A stretch of 64,000 nt of DNA from Monodelphis domestica (Eukaryota; Chordata; Mammalia; Didelphimorphia; Didelphidae): NCBI RefSeq assembly GCF_027887165.1, contig NC_077227.1:537651293-537715292 (forward strand), read 5' to 3'. Positions 1 through 10,985 of the stretch are shown here, piece by piece; within the stretch, counting starts at the first letter, position 1, and every line of letters begins with the position of its first letter. The notes beneath the pieces were generated by a model that made no database searches, was not told where the DNA came from, and worked only from the letters and a program-made list of their open reading frames with translations. Made by a program: the position numbers and the translations under genes.

Positions 1-164
1 GGTGATATCCTCAGGCATGTGTGGAGAGGGGGAGGGGAACAGCTCTGCCCTGAGTCCTTCTGGCTTTCTAGTAACAAACTCTGGCAGGCAACTGCAATCA
101 TGCCCATAGGAAAAGCTCTGCATGTCCTCTCTGGCATATGTGCCATAGGTTCACCATCATGGGG
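1..164. mobile_element. hAT-type non-autonomous DNA transposon end
   Basis: The segment ends in GTGCCATAGGTTCACCATCATG, close to the inverted-repeat terminus of OC1-like (OposCharlie) hAT elements. Its interior shares a phrase with the element at 40369-40580: GGTGAT, then CCTCAG, then GGAGAGGG and an AGCAGC-like run. The left end is outside the window. Confidence 0.5.
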
Positions 165-293
165 CTAGGCAATGGGGGTTAAGTGATTTGCCCAGGGTCA
201 CATAGCTAGGAAGTGTCCAAGGCCAGATTTTAAACCAGGACCTCCCCATCTGTGGGCCTGGCTCTCACTGAGCCATCTGGAAGCTCCTCATAG
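165..293 (-). repeat. Mon1-like CORE-SINE, truncated
   Basis: This is the tRNA-like head and core of the common ~200 bp marsupial SINE, antisense. Bases 188-246 are identical to 1748-1806 in the next antisense copy, including non-consensus bases. Confidence 0.8.
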
Positions 294-315
294 TAGGTTC
301 TTAATAGGTTCATGG

Positions 316-400
316 AAGCAAGAAAAGGAAGAAGAAAAAGAGAGAGGAGAAGGGGGAGAGAAAGAGAGAGAGAGAGAGAGAAGAAAGGAAGGAAGGAGGA
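316..400 (+). repeat. Purine-rich simple repeat (GA/GGAA)
   Basis: An almost pure A/G tract with a (GA)n core and GGAA units. Confidence 0.8.
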
Positions 401-1195
401 ATTTTATAAACATTTATTAAGTACCTACTGTATACACTGCATAGTGCTAAGTAAGTTCTGGGAATATAAAGAAAGGCCAAAAAATAGTTACTTTTCTCAA
501 GGAGTTTACTGAAGTTTAAAAAGGGAGGTAACATCCAAGTGATAAAATAGAAATAATCACCAGAGGAAAGGCTCTAGAAATAAGAGAGAGTGGGAAAGGT
601 GTCCTGTTGAAGGCAAACATCAACTAGGACTTGAAGGAAGCCAGGAGACAGAGATGAGGAAGGGAAACATTCCAGCCTTGGGAGATAGTAAAAATGCCTG
701 AAGTCAAAAGATAGAGGGTCTTGTTCGAGGAAGAGCAAGGCAGCCAGTGGATTGAAGGCTATGTGGGAGAGGGGCAGTGAGGTCTGAGAAAACTGAACTT
801 GGGGAGGCAAGGCCAGATTATGAAGGACTCTGAGGACCAAACAGAGAGCTTTGCATTCTATCCTGGGGGAATAGGGAGCCAGTGGAGTTTATTGAGTAGG
901 GGGATAATCTGGTCAGACCTGCACTTTATGAAGATCATTTTGGCTGCTGAATACAGGAGAGAGGGGAGAGAGTTGTGAGCAGCCACACCAGGAGGCTAGT
1001 GCAAGTAGTCAAAGTGGGAGGTGATGAGGACCAAGAGTGGGGAGGTGGCAGTGTCAGAGGAGGAAAGGAGACATGTGTGAGAGATGTAAAATCGACAGGC
1101 TTTGGCAACAGATGGGATCCAAAGGTGAGAAGAGAGAGTAAGGAGTCAATGATGACATTTGGTTTCAAACCTGCTTGGCTGGAAGGATGGTCTTA
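401..1195 (+). repeat. Ancient interspersed repeat, near full length
   Basis: It starts with a CATTTATTAAGTACCTACTG phrase and runs through CTCAAGGAGTT, CATTCCAG, AATAGGGAGCCA, AGATCATTTTGGCTG and AATCGACAGG. Similar pieces occur at 53870-53985, 54905-55270, 56285-56640 and 59000-59255. I recognise it as an old mammalian dispersed repeat, probably LINE-derived, but cannot assign a family. The open frames at 574-840 and 975-1196 are fragments of it. Confidence 0.6.
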
Positions 1196-1205
1196 ACAAT
1201 AATAG

Positions 1206-1395
1206 GGAAGAAGGAGCAGCTAAGTAGCTCAGTGGAGAGAGAGCCAGGCCTGGAAATGGGAGGTCCAGGGTTCAAATGTGGCCTCAGTCACTTCCAAATT
1301 GTGTGATCCTGGGAAAGTCACTTAACCCCATTGCCTAGCCCTTACCACTCTTCTGCCTTGGAATCACACAGTATTGATTCTTAGCTGGAAAGTCT
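1206..1395 (+). repeat. Mon1-like CORE-SINE, sense
   Basis: The tRNA-like head has an A box (GTAGCTCAGTGG) and B box (GGGTTCAAAT). The core and the CTTCTGCCTTGGAA tail follow. The sequence from 1396 to 1673 shows nothing recognisable apart from AT-rich sequence. Confidence 0.85.
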
Positions 1396-1673
1396 TACTA
1401 TATAAGTTTTAATATAAAGTTTGATATAAGTATAGTATTTATATTGATATGATATGTAAGTTTAAAGGCCCAATTCTATAGGGTTTGGAGAGGAAGATAG
1501 ATTAATACTCATTACTGGTTCTAAGACCAATGAGGTAAGGGTATAAAAAAAGCAATAATAGGGAAGTTGAGAAGAGGATTTAAAAAAGGATCACTCAAGC
1601 CCTCTTCCAAATCCCTTTCATAATTTGGTGATGACAATTAGATCAGAAAGGTCTTGCTAGGGTTTTTTGTTTG

Positions 1674-1860
1674 TTTTCAAACCCTTACTTTCTCTTACAT
1701 TCTAAGGCAGAAGAGTGGTAAGGGCTAGGCAATTGAGATTAAATGACTTGCCCAGGGTCACATAGCTAGGAAGTGTCCAAGGCCAGATTTTAAACCAGGA
1801 CCTCCCAACTCCTACTCCAGGAGTGGTGCCCATCCACTGTTACTGAGGTGCTCCCTGCCA
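1674..1860 (-). repeat. Mon1-like CORE-SINE, antisense
   Basis: It begins AAACCCTTACTTTCT and runs through the core to an altered tRNA-like head. It shares 59 identical bases with the first copy in the window. Confidence 0.85.
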
Positions 1861-2097
1861 AAGTTTTAAGGAGCAATCCAACGGTGGACTCTTATGGATC
1901 AGCCTTGCTAAGGACAGAAAGGTTTATGACTAGCAGTTTGTCCATTGGGTAATACATTTTTCTGGTCAGAGTAATTTAGGAAGACTTTCTATTAAGATGT
2001 AGAGAGTTGTTATTTACTTTGATTGAAGGTATGCCTACATTGATGAAACCACAGCTCTTTTGAACCATTCTCTGAAAAAGAAATGAATTAATGTGTA

Positions 2098-2119
2098 GAA
2101 TGAATGAATGAATGAATGC
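2098..2119 (+). repeat. (GAAT)n microsatellite
   Basis: Five tandem GAAT units. The flanking 1861-2550 has no gene or clear repeat. Confidence 0.8.
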
Positions 2120-2554
2120 CTCCACCTTTTGATCATATGTAGCAATGTTCTAATAATAGGGCTCCAGAAGTTATTATATGTCAAATAAAACTGTACAAGA
2201 AGAAAACTAGTCCCTTTTCTTTCTAACCAACACCATTAGCTCATATAACTGTCATTACCAGTGACAGCTAAAAACATTTGTTATATATCATTGTAACTGG
2301 ACAGATTCTGATTAACAATTGAGACAGCTAGTAACAGGGGACATAAACTTTTGAAGGACCCTGGTTGAATCTTTCTGGCATTTATTCAATGCAACAAGGA
2401 ATTATGCCATCATCTTCTTTTGCTCTGAAAATGAATAAATAAAAAAGAAACACTATAGAACCTTTAAAATGATATTTATTTCTTCTTTCTTCTCCATCTC
2501 TTATGTGGCCCATGTGGACTGCCTCTTCCAATTCCCTATACTTAATCATAGAAT

Positions 2555-2745
2555 CATGAGAGTATAGAATTGACATAGAAGAGGATCATGGAATTATCCA
2601 GTCATTTATAGATAGGGACATTGAGGACTAAAGGGGTTAAATGACTTGCTCATGCTCACAAAATAAAAATTTTAGAACTAAGAACTGAATCCAATCCTTC
2701 TGACTCCAAATCCAGTATTCCTTCTAAAACAACACTGCTTAGAAC
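2555..2745 (-). repeat. MIR-like fragment
   Basis: It contains the TAAATGACTTGCTCATGCTCAC core phrase in antisense and a degraded tail of the MIR type. Confidence 0.5.
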
Positions 2746-3096
2746 TAGGAGAATTCATATAAGAAGAAAGACAATCAGTTTTGAAAGACTTAAGAACCCT
2801 GGTCAATGCAAAACTAACCATGATTCCATAGGATTGATGATGAAGCTACACACCTCTGCTAACCAGAAAGTGATGGACTTAATGTGCAGGATGAGATCTA
2901 CATTTTGGGGCAAAAACACGCTGGAATTCTTTTGTTTCATTTTGATTAACAATATGTATTTGTTCAATGGTTTTCTTTTTCTTTTCAATGGAAAAATGGA
3001 GAATTTAAATGCTTATTAATTATAAAATGAAAGTTTAAAAACACTCCTATAAAGGAAGAGAGAAGATGATGAAGATGGAAAAGTTTTCAGATCATG

Positions 3097-3916
3097 TATG
3101 TGAAGATTGGATTTAGCTATCTCCTGATTATAACAATGAAGATACTTAGCTTTTCCTTTATTGTGAAGATTAAATTGTAATCCCCTGATTGTAACAATGA
3201 AGGTACTTAGCTCTTCCTTTATTGGGAAGATTGAATTGTAATCCACAATCTATTTTTTGTTTTAATCCTCAAAAGGTGATAACTCAGTATTTTAAGTAGA
3301 TCTACCCATTTTAACTACAAAAAAGGTGTTAAGTAACTACAAAAGGTGAACTAACCAAAATAAAAAAAAAAGGTGTTAAGTAATCCAAAAAGATATAATC
3401 TAACCAAAGAAGGGGTGAACTAAAGAATGGGCAGTCCTAGACAAAAGCATCTGCTGTGATTGGTAGATGTGAAATTTAGGGGAAGTGACACAAGAGAAAA
3501 AGATCTTTAAAAAGAGGATCAGAGGCCAGAAGAAGAGATATTCGATTCAATTTGAGGAGATTGAAGAGCTCTCTGACTCAGAGGAGCAACCAGAAGACAG
3601 ATACTCAGACTTCTTTCCATTTAAAAGGTCACCATTGGTGAGTGAAAGGCTAACTTAGTGACCCCACTTTTCTGGAGGCATAAAGCCTCCAGGAAAGGCC
3701 CATCATCTTGAGACTCTTTTCCCTGATTAGGGCCTTAGTATTTCTACCTGGCTCAGAGGAAGCCAGAGTTTCCTCTTTCTCTCTCTCATTCCTTAATATC
3801 TTCCCACTATTGTAAATAAAACTACCATAAATTCCATTTACTTAGTAATTCATTTTGGGATTTAGAAATTAAATTCCTGGAGACCACATAATTAATATAT
3901 TTCAGTCTCAACCACA
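3097..3916 (+). mobile_element. Solitary endogenous retrovirus LTR
   Basis: It opens near TGTGAAGATTGG and carries a diverged tandem duplication of about 65-70 bases (3105-3245). There is a TATA-like TTTAAAAA at 3506-3513 and AATAAA at 3815-3820, and it closes near CTCAACCACA. The order of promoter then poly-A signal fits U3-R-U5. No gag, pol or env sequence adjoins it. The exact ends and the target duplication were not resolved. Confidence 0.55.
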
Positions 3917-4054
3917 ATTTAAATTTAACGTGTAGATTAGGATGACTGAGGAATTTTCTTGACATTTGTTGATTCTGGGGCTACTTCATAACTTTGCCTC
4001 AGGCTGGTGGTGACTTTGAGGACTCAAGACTATGGAATATTTGAGAGGAAAGAT

Positions 4055-4205
4055 GCTGCCTATTTATCCAGTGATGGTGATAATGAAGATAAGGATGAAG
4101 ATGAGATAAAAGGGTGGTGGTTGGTTGTAATGGTGATGCATGATGATGTGAAGGAAGATGAGATGGTGATGAGAATGGATGTGAATGGGTTGAATGTCTG
4201 GTGAT
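4055..4205 (+). repeat. GAT/GATG-rich simple-sequence tract
   Basis: Imperfect GATGAT, GATAAGGATGAAGATGAG and GGTGATG units. The open frames here (4007-4204 and its antisense partners) are products of this tract. Confidence 0.6.
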
Positions 4206-4244
4206 AGAAGAAAGGAGATAATAATGATATCGATGGTACTAAAG

Positions 4245-4465
4245 ACACAATGATGTGGCAGAAAGAGCACTAGACTTCTAGTCAAAAGACCTGGTCTAAA
4301 ATTTCTGCTCCGATGCTGACTAACCAAATGACATGAGCAACAAGGGACTTCATTTCTGTCCAGGCTTGAATCCTTTCATCTGTCCTTTGTGGGGACCCTC
4401 ACAAGCAGGACAGCTGTCTCCTAAGGTTATAAAGATGGAATGAGATCAAGTATGTGGAGTGCTGG
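4245..4465 (+). repeat. MIR-like fragment
   Basis: It has AGAGCACTAGACTTCTAGTC and a following CTTCATTTCTG...CATCTGTCC phrase, the MIR head and core in degraded form. From 4466 to 5480 I see no gene or clear repeat. Confidence 0.45.
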
Positions 4466-5484
4466 GCAGGTGGGGAGAAATTAGGGTTTCATCCAAAGGA
4501 TTTGACAGCTCAGGCTGATACCATAGTGAGGAAACACACTATTGAGAATAGAGTGGCTACAGGTAGTTAGCCAGTTGGGATAGTTAGAGAGCTAGTATAG
4601 CTAGTAAGGTATAAGGAAGTACCTGAGGGGGTTTCAACAGTGCTTTTAATCTTGCTTAGTTACTAAGGAAGGAGTCATTTATTTGAGAAGTTGTTGCCCT
4701 GTCTTCCTAATGAACAGATGCCACTTTACCAGTAGTTCACTTGGTACTGTATGGCTTTACCCAAGATTCACTCTTTTTTGCCCACTGGGGGTGGCGGTGG
4801 GGGTTGAAAAACCACAATGTGAATGGAGTGCTAATGATATGTTAAACACCCCTGGGCAAGTTCCGGGTCCAATTTTGCTCTTTCTGTGCCACTTTAAGGA
4901 AGACTGTCATTGTGGAAATTGAATATTGTTTGAACCTAGTTCTGTGTGCCTGGGAAAATGAACCCCCTTACCCAAGAACTTGGGTTATGGGATATCAGGG
5001 GTTTTCTCATGTAATTATAAACTAAGCAACCCATATGTCTTATCTGAACGTGGCCCCATATTAATCAGCTAGTTATTGTTTCCATGCTCTTTTGATTTTT
5101 ACAACTACTTGGTAGATTTAGTGGAGCACCTCTTTTCGAGGTAGCCCATATCACTATGTAGCCATCAAATGTCCTACACACATGAGCTTTCTCCTTGTCA
5201 CCTCATGTCAGAGCACCCCTCTCCCCCATACGAAGGATTCACATGTGTTTGGGAGACTTTTCATTTTCTTTCTCCCCTCCACTTTTGGTTTCCTTGGATA
5301 AATTCCCAATTGGATAAATGGGGGAATTTTGGTCTCTGAAATGACTCATAGTTACTTACTTTATTTTTAAGCAATTAGGTTCATGAACACAAAGAATAAA
5401 GACAAAGTAAATAGTGTCATGTCAGAACCTCTATGAATACATACATATGAATAGAATATTCACATATTATGATAGAATATCTGA

Positions 5485-5595
5485 TAGAATATAAGTACTC
5501 TGAGGGCAGAGACTATTTCATTTTTGTCTTGTATCACTAGGTCCCGATATAGCACCTAACACAGAGTGGGTGCCTAATAAATACTGATTGATCAG
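5485..5595 (+). repeat. L2 LINE 3' end
   Basis: ACTCTGAGGGCAGAGACTATTTC, then AGCACCTAACACAGAG and AATAAATACTGATTG, is the standard L2 tail. The stretch 5596-6390 has nothing I can name. Confidence 0.7.
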
Positions 5596-6394
5596 TTGAC
5601 TACTATCATCTTTTATCACTTTTTTCAAGTAGTGTCCCAGCTCAGTCGTCCCTCTGATGGTGTGACAGATCTAAGGACCCAGAGGTTCAACACTTTACAG
5701 CACTGGTGCCTCCTGATTGTAGCCCCTGGCAAGCTCTTGCTTCTGAAGGTCTGTGGCCAAGCTTAACATCAAGACCCAAGCAAACTTCTGTAGTCTGGAA
5801 CTAGAGGCTTCATTGCACTAGAAAGGGGTGGAAGTCTTATAGGAATGGGTTTTGATGTAAGCTTGTGTTGTGTCCTTGGATGCTGTACAGCCTTGCTGCC
5901 ACCAGGATGGCAGATGGGAAAGGGGTACCAAGTGAGCTCAACCAGGGACCACCAGTTCCTGACTTTTTGAGAGGCTTTTTTTAAAAGTCTTCTTTGAATT
6001 CTGAGTGTCCTACACTATGGAATCAGCTGAAATTACTTTATCTTTAGTGTGTAATTTCCATTTTGGAGAGGTTTGAGGGATCATTGGGATTGGAGAAAAT
6101 GTCTAGCCCACCATTTTGACTCTCATGTAACCCAGAAACTCTAGTCTGGACATCTCTGTCATGAATTTCTTCTACTTCCAAATACTCTCCGATACCCCAC
6201 CCACCTTCAGGAATACCAGCTTATTGCCTGACTCCTGTGGCCACCAGTAAACAAGGAGTTTGGGACTATCCAATGAACCTAGGTGCATGGGGCTAAAACA
6301 GCTCTGGTGCCCTTTTGAATTCTTCAATAGTGTCTCCAAACTTGGATTCCTATCTCCTAGGATTAAGGCCTAGATGATTAATAGGTCTGTATTT

Positions 6395-6620
6395 TGGAGC
6401 AGCTAGATGGAATAGTGCATAAAGAGCACCAGGCCCAGAGTCATGAAGACCCAAGTTCACATCTGGCCTCAGAAACTGACTAGCTATGTGACCTGGGAAA
6501 GTCACTTAATCTCTGTTTGCCTCAGTTTCCTTAAGTGGCAAATAGGTCCATTATCTTTGTCAAGAAAACCCAAAAGGGATCACAAAGAGTCAGATGTGGC
6601 TGAAAAGTGTCTGAACAATG
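6395..6620 (+). repeat. Mar1-type CORE-SINE
   Basis: The head is tRNA-like. CTTAATCTCTGTTTGCCTC follows, then a 3' module with GTCAAGAAAACCCAAAAGGG and CACAAAGAGTCAG. That 3' module distinguishes it from the Mon1-like copies. Confidence 0.75.
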
Positions 6621-6724
6621 CACATCTTGGGCCCAGCTACCATTGATAGATGGGTCCCCTATTTAGTCTAATTCCTTATTACTCTTAAATTATTGCTTTT
6701 TTTTTTTGCCTGGAATTCTTTTTA

Positions 6725-6895
6725 TTTCTTCTGCAGAATAATAATAGTAATAGCTAGTACTTATGTAGCACTTTAAGGTTTTCAATGCACTTTATGGGTT
6801 ATTTCATTTGATTCTAACAACCCTGAGAGATAGCTACCATTATTATCCCCATTTTACAGATGAAGTAACAGGTTGAAATGATTATAGTATTTGTA
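6725..6895 (-). repeat. MIR SINE, antisense
   Basis: GTAGCACTTTAAGGTTTTC, then ATTATTATCCCCATTTTACAG, is MIR in reverse orientation. Confidence 0.7.
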
Positions 6896-7199
6896 TCCAC
6901 TACTATACATAGTTGTAATGAATTGGGTGTGTTTGTGTGTGGGTGTGTTCTAGCTTCTCTTGGACCTCTTTTGAGGCTTCATGGACTATCTAATCTCATG
7001 TTTCTACCTGTTATTTTGTGTTTTGAGAGAAACCAAAATTTTGTAGCAATTCTCTAAATCCTAGTTGGATAGATATAATGAAGCAGAACATCATGTTACT
7101 AATTATTTCTCTTCAAATTCTTCTCTGCCAAGGCCACAGCTAAGTGTTCTCAAAGGATCCATCAACTAACCAAATAACAAGCAGCGTGTATTAAAAGCC

Positions 7200-7850
7200 T
7201 ATTATCTGTTACATTGTTTGTGGAATTGTGAACTGATCCAACCATTCTAGAGAGCAATTTGGAACTATGCCCAAAGAGCTATAAAATGTGCATACTCTGA
7301 TCCAGTAATAACACTACTATGTCTGTATCCCAAAGAGATCATGAAAAAGGGAGAAAGGACCTACTTGTACATAAATATTTATAGTAGCTCTTATTGTAGT
7401 GGCAAAGAATTGGAAAATTGAGGGGATGTCCCTCAATTGGGGAATGACTGAACAAAGTGGGGTACATATTGGTGATGGAATACTTTGTGCTATAGGAAAT
7501 GGTAAGCAAGATGATTTCAGAAAAAGCTGCAAAGATCTGCGGGCACTGATGCAAAGTGAAATAAGCAGAATCGGAAGAACATTGTACACAATAACAGCAA
7601 TATTGGGCGATGGTCATCTGTGAAAATTTGATTACTCTCAGCAATGCAATGATCTGGGACAATCTTGAAAGACTTTTGATGAAGAATGTTATCCACCTTC
7701 AGAGAAAGAACTGTTGGAGTCGTCTTTCACATCAGTTTATTTATGACTTTATTTAGGGGTTTTGTTATGTATGAGTGTGCTCTTACAACAATGACCAATA
7801 TGGAAGTGTGTTTTGCATGACAACAAAAAATTAAATTAAATTTTAAAAAG
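7200..7850 (+). mobile_element. L1 LINE 3' end, 5' truncated
   Basis: It holds the last part of ORF2 and the 3' UTR of a marsupial L1: AACCATTCTAGAGAGCAATTT, CTCAATTGGGGAATG, GATGCAAAGTGAAATAAGCAGA, ending in an A-rich tail near 7850. The open frames at 7317-7662 lie inside it. The protein frame is broken. Confidence 0.85.
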
Positions 7851-7911
7851 ATCCTATTATGTGCCAGGCACTGGGCATGTGACAGAAGAAAATGAAAAGA
7901 TTTTCTTAAGG

Positions 7912-8415
7912 AGGCTGTTGTTCTTTGTCCTTTGAAGAGGACCACTAACATCATGGGGGTATGTCTTGATTGGTGCTTGAATTGGATTTGAGGCAGTTAC
8001 ACTCACTTTTCCAATCATCAAAGTCCAAAGCAAGACAAGTCAAGTGGATGATGGTGACTGCTGAGGATGACCATGGCGACTTCAGTGCCTGGCCCAGCTC
8101 CAATTGAGCCATAGCTCCCACTTCAGCCACCCGCTGCCTGTTAGAAGATACTGTCCTCCTCTGCCCATTGCTGGGGAGATGTGAGGCGGCAGGGACTTTC
8201 ACGAGCTTGGAGTGGGCATTCCCACTCAGGACAGGTCTGAGGCCTGTCAGTAACTCGGCCTGGTTTATCCCTCATGCCAACATAGCTTTTCCCCATGTGG
8301 CCACTGCACAAAAACAGCTTCTTGGAGCCATCAGTGAGACCAGGTGAAAGGTGGACACCACAGGCAGGGCTGAGGAGGAGCAAGTTCTCCCAGAATACTC
8401 CAGCCATCCCTTTGG
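7912..8415 (-). mobile_element. RTE-type SINE (WALLSI-like clan), diverged
   Basis: It contains GTCCTTTGAAGAGGACCACT, GAATTGGATTTGAGGCAG and AAGTCCAAAGCAAGACAAGT, with the same layout as the copies at 21243-21607, 33046-33616 and 35958-36430. Orientation is set by the 33 kb copy, where the tail marks the 3' end. Family naming is from memory. Confidence 0.5.
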
Positions 8416-8479
8416 GAGCTTACATCCTTGTCTACGGAAACAACATACACACCAAGTATATTCAAAAGAGCCGTAAAAT

Positions 8480-9310
8480 CCCTGTGAGATCATGCGGGGG
8501 AGAGACTAGCCTACGGAGGAAGTCTTTTAAAGGACAGCGGAGAAGCGGGAGAACGTTCCGGCCTGGACAGAGAGCCTGCGCAGAGGGGCAGAGGCGGGAG
8601 CAGGGGATGTCGTGGCTGATCCCGGAGGTCTCAGAGTCCGCCTCTCAGTGGTGTTTCAGAATGCTGGCCGATGGGGAGCGGAGGGCTCCCACAACACGGA
8701 TGTGCCAAACGCGGTGGTAAAGCATATTCTGACGCCCAGGGGAAGACCCTGGCCCAGCAGGGCGGCAGGACCCTCCGGCCCCAGATCTTCCGGGCACAGC
8801 CGCATCAAATACCTGCCCAGTGGGATAGGGATAACAATAGCTAGAACTTGTATAGCACTTTAACGTTTAGGATGCACTTCTAACCACTCCGTGGGGCTAG
8901 CCGCTGTTCCTGGGAAGTACCTGCTGTCTATTCTAAGGAGCAACGGCCACTCACACGACCACCAACCCGACGACGACGACAATAACTTTCATTAATAGAG
9001 TATTTTAAGGTTTGAAGGGGGAGTGGGGAACAAGTAGGGGGAAATAAACGCCTTGAGGACTTTGGAGCTAGCCCCGTGGAGTTATTAGCTCAAGAGCCAG
9101 GAGGCCTCGCTCTTCCTCGTCAGAAAAAGTCTGGCGTTGGAATGGTAAGGGGAGTGAGGCGCCAGAGGGGATGGCAGTGCACAAAGACGCTGTTTTGCCA
9201 AGGGCCCTTCCGTCCCAGCAGGATTTGGCTTGAAAACGGAGCCCGGTAAATTTGCACTAAGGATTGAACCTGGGCACCGGGACTCGAGAATGAGAAGAGA
9301 GCTACATGTC
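8480..9310. promoter_or_regulatory. CpG-rich block, candidate CpG island or promoter
   Basis: I count roughly 44 CpG dinucleotides in about 830 bases, while the surrounding sequence has almost none. GC is highest at 8500-8820. A MIR fragment sits at about 8836-8900 and a short CGACGACGACGAC run at 8968-8981. Two overlapping plus-strand open frames (8295-8720 and 8612-8863) match nothing I recognise. In a CpG-poor marsupial genome such a block usually marks a promoter. In human, KLF11 lies about 40 kb beyond GRHL1 in the matching direction, but I could not find a KLF11 first exon here. Confidence 0.4.
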
Positions 9311-9984
9311 GATCCTAGCCAAGAAAAACATGGAAATTGAAAAGAAAAAGAAAAAGCTTTTTCAGTTAATTACAATGCTATTATTATTACCCATGAAGAC
9401 AGCTCCCAGCTTAGTGCTTTCTTTTGTGGTTTCCTTCTCCTAGACTATGATAACAATAGCTCCCAGTTCTATTGCACTTACAAATTTACCAATTATTTCT
9501 CTCACCACAGTCCTAAATAATGATCCAAGTATCGTTATCCCTTTTTAAAAAATAACACCTTCTGGTACCTCAGCGCGGAGAGTGGGCCCCCCAGATGAGG
9601 CTGCCCCAGATTCCAGATACCTCGCAGTTCCATGTGCTTGCGAAAGCGTAGCTCAACCCCCCCCCCACCACCACCACTAATGCGTTTATCTTTAATAGCC
9701 AGCAGAAAAAATCTGCTCAAAGAAAAGGCACTTAATTAAATAGATGGTAATAAATATAGCAATTAAATATTTCCTCCATGCACGAGACATGCTTTTCTGC
9801 AAATATATACACCATCCAAGAAAAGAGAAGATACATAGAGGGGCATACATGTAGGAAATACCAATGGCTGGGGCCCAGGGGGCAATGCAAGCCTCCAGTG
9901 CTGCAGGACCACTATATTTTCTGCTCAGAGATGATGGTCCTGTAGGTGCTTTGTCTTTGCAGATAGTCTCTGGACAAATAGACT

Positions 9985-10190
9985 AAATAATGAGCATTTA
10001 TATTGCGCCTTAAGGCTTGCAGAGAGCTTTACAATTATTATCTCATTTGATCCTCATAGCACTGCTTTGATTTAGATGCTATTATTATCCCCACTTTACA
10101 GATGAGGAAACTGAGGCAGAAAGCTGTTAAATCACATGCCCAAAATGACTATCAAGTGTCTGGTCAGATTTGTACAGACTGCCTCCAGCT
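9985..10190 (-). repeat. MIR SINE, antisense
   Basis: ATTGCGCCTTAAGGCTTGCAG, then CTATTATTATCCCCACTTTAC and GAGGAAACTGAGGCAG. The sequence from 9320 to 9984 holds only degraded MIR-like scraps (around 9430-9540) and no gene. Confidence 0.75.
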
Positions 10191-10298
10191 TTCCGGGCCA
10201 CATGGTGGTGGAGCTTCTCAATTTGTTTAGCTTCAGGCTTCCGTTAGATTCCTTGGCTATGGGATTACTTTTTCTTAGAAGTAAGAACACTGCCATTC

Positions 10299-10499
10299 CC
10301 TTTTTTTTTTAACCCTTATCTTCTGTCTTAGAATCAATACTAAATATCTAAGGCAAAAGAGCAGTGAGGGCTAGGCAATGGGGGTTAAGTGACTTGCCCA
10401 GGATCACACAGCTAGGAAGTGTCTGTGGTCAGATTTGAATGCAGGACCTCTTGTCTCTAGGCCTGGCTTTCAATCCACCGAGCCACCCAGCTGCCCTCT
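10299..10499 (-). repeat. Mon1-like CORE-SINE, antisense, with target duplication
   Basis: A T10 run is followed by AACCCTTATCTTCTGTCTTAG and the full core and head. Flanking copies of CCATTCC mark the insertion site. Confidence 0.9.
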
Positions 10500-10794
10500 A
10501 CCATTCCTTTTTCATTGAAAGCTCTGAAGCACACACCTTAACATCACCATCATCTAAATCTGAAAAGGAAAAAAAAAATTAGCCTTCCTGGATTTATTTT
10601 CCCCTTCAAAAGCTGCCTACCTATCTTTTCCTGTCTGAATCTCCTAAATTTCATCTACATTCACTGTTCTCATTCATTCTTTGAGTATTGGGACAATGAG
10701 AGCTTGAGTTGGAAGACTAAAGCTTTTAGTTTGTGAATGGGTAAATGAGAGTCGTTATTCTAAATAACATGTTTTTTTTTTCATCTAATATTTT

Positions 10795-10985
10795 GCACAT
10801 GGAATTATAAACCTAAAACTGGATCTTAGGACCTTCTAGTCCAACCCCTTCATTTTACATATGAGGAAACTGAAACCAAGGAAGATTAACTAACTCTCCC
10901 AAAGTCATTCAGAAAGTAAGAGCGAAAACAGTGTTTTAATCCCAGTCTTTGGTCCTGAGAGCTAGAGTTCTTTTCAAGATTTTTA
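10795..10985 (-). repeat. MIR-like fragment, antisense
   Basis: TCTAGTCCAACCCCTTCATTT, then GAGGAAACTGAAACCAAGGAA, then a degraded tail that stops where the L1 3' UTR begins. Confidence 0.55.

Noticed and set aside
1206..1290. tRNA gene
   Set aside because: A and B boxes are present, but they belong to the tRNA-like head of the Mon1-like SINE; no cloverleaf acceptor pairing is kept.
8295..8720. 141-codon open frame overlapping the CpG-rich block
   Set aside because: It begins in a diverged RTE-type SINE and its product resembles nothing known; CpG-rich sequence has few stops by composition.
8480..9310. First exon of KLF11
   Set aside because: Synteny would allow it, but I could not find the expected coding start on the minus strand, so the block is left unassigned.
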